Shown here in pieces: positions 5,671 through 5,704 of a stretch of 5,704 bases of DNA (its first letter is position 1; the number at the start of each line of letters is the position of its first letter). Source of the DNA: Burkholderiales bacterium. GTDB lineage: Bacteria > Pseudomonadota > Gammaproteobacteria > Burkholderiales > Usitatibacteraceae. The translations under genes were made by a program, and so were the position numbers. The notes below the pieces were generated by a model. It did no database searches. It was given only the letters and a program-made list of their open reading frames with translations, and had not been told where the DNA came from. The stretch is from NCBI GenBank assembly GCA_017880705.1, contig JADGRS010000232.1:1-5704 (forward strand), written 5' to 3'.

Positions 5671-5704
5671 ATGACTCAAAGCGAAGAAAAAACGATGTCC
5701 GAAC
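5671..5704 (+). CDS. Start of a divergent gene of unknown function (partial, 11 codons)
   Basis: A reading frame begins MTQSEEKTMSE and leaves the window, so no function can be assigned. A second in-frame ATG lies at 5695. Neither start has a convincing ribosome site; the stretch before 5695 is purine-rich (GAAGAAAAAA), and a GC-rich hairpin ends 12 bases before 5671. The hydrophilic Glu/Lys-rich N-terminus is compatible with a cytoplasmic protein. The drop in GC content relative to the neighbouring genes is typical of early codons. The call rests only on position and open frame. Confidence 0.4.
   Translation, partial: MTQSEEKTMSE

Noticed and set aside
1..5704. Mobile elements, CRISPR arrays, tRNA or rRNA genes
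   Set aside because: No transposase motifs, long terminal or direct repeats, regularly spaced repeats or RNA gene signatures were seen.

Overview
The window is a GC-rich bacterial segment, most likely proteobacterial; a beta-proteobacterium is possible from codon style and a TAAAAT element upstream, but this is a guess. It carries most of a tightly packed surface-polysaccharide (O-antigen or capsule type) operon on the minus strand. Six minus-strand genes are complete or nearly so in the order of transcription (right to left), and a seventh runs off the left edge. At the extreme right, a divergent plus-strand reading frame begins and runs off the window.

Layout, right to left. Positions 5671-5704 hold the first codons of a divergent unknown gene. 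Positions 5509-5670 are a non-coding divergent region with an AT-rich island and three small inverted repeats. Then come a CgeB-like glycosyltransferase (5508-4609), glucose-1-phosphate cytidylyltransferase rfbF (4612-3830), CDP-glucose 4,6-dehydratase rfbG (3819-2719), an RmlC-family sugar-nucleotide epimerase (2722-2180), an SDR-family 4-ketoreductase/epimerase-like protein (2180-1287), a CmcI/rhamnosyl O-methyltransferase family protein (1290-415), and the start of an unrecognised protein that resembles a P-loop kinase without its P-loop (418 to beyond 1). All junctions are ATGA, GTGA or TGATG overlaps except rfbF-rfbG, which has a 10-base gap, so the set is almost certainly one translationally coupled transcript.

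Working model (inference). RfbF makes CDP-glucose from glucose-1-phosphate and CTP, and RfbG converts it to CDP-4-keto-6-deoxy-glucose. Neither an rfbH-type 3-dehydratase nor a 3,6-dideoxyhexose synthase is present here. Instead an RmlC-like epimerase and an SDR reductase follow, mirroring the dTDP-rhamnose logic (RmlC then RmlD) on a CDP carrier. The expected product is a CDP-6-deoxyhexose, possibly of the L series. The CmcI-like protein could O-methylate this sugar and the CgeB-like protein could transfer it. Features that deserve a second look are a His in place of the catalytic Lys of the SDR, substitutions next to the conserved catalytic Tyr of the epimerase, and the missing Walker A in the last gene.
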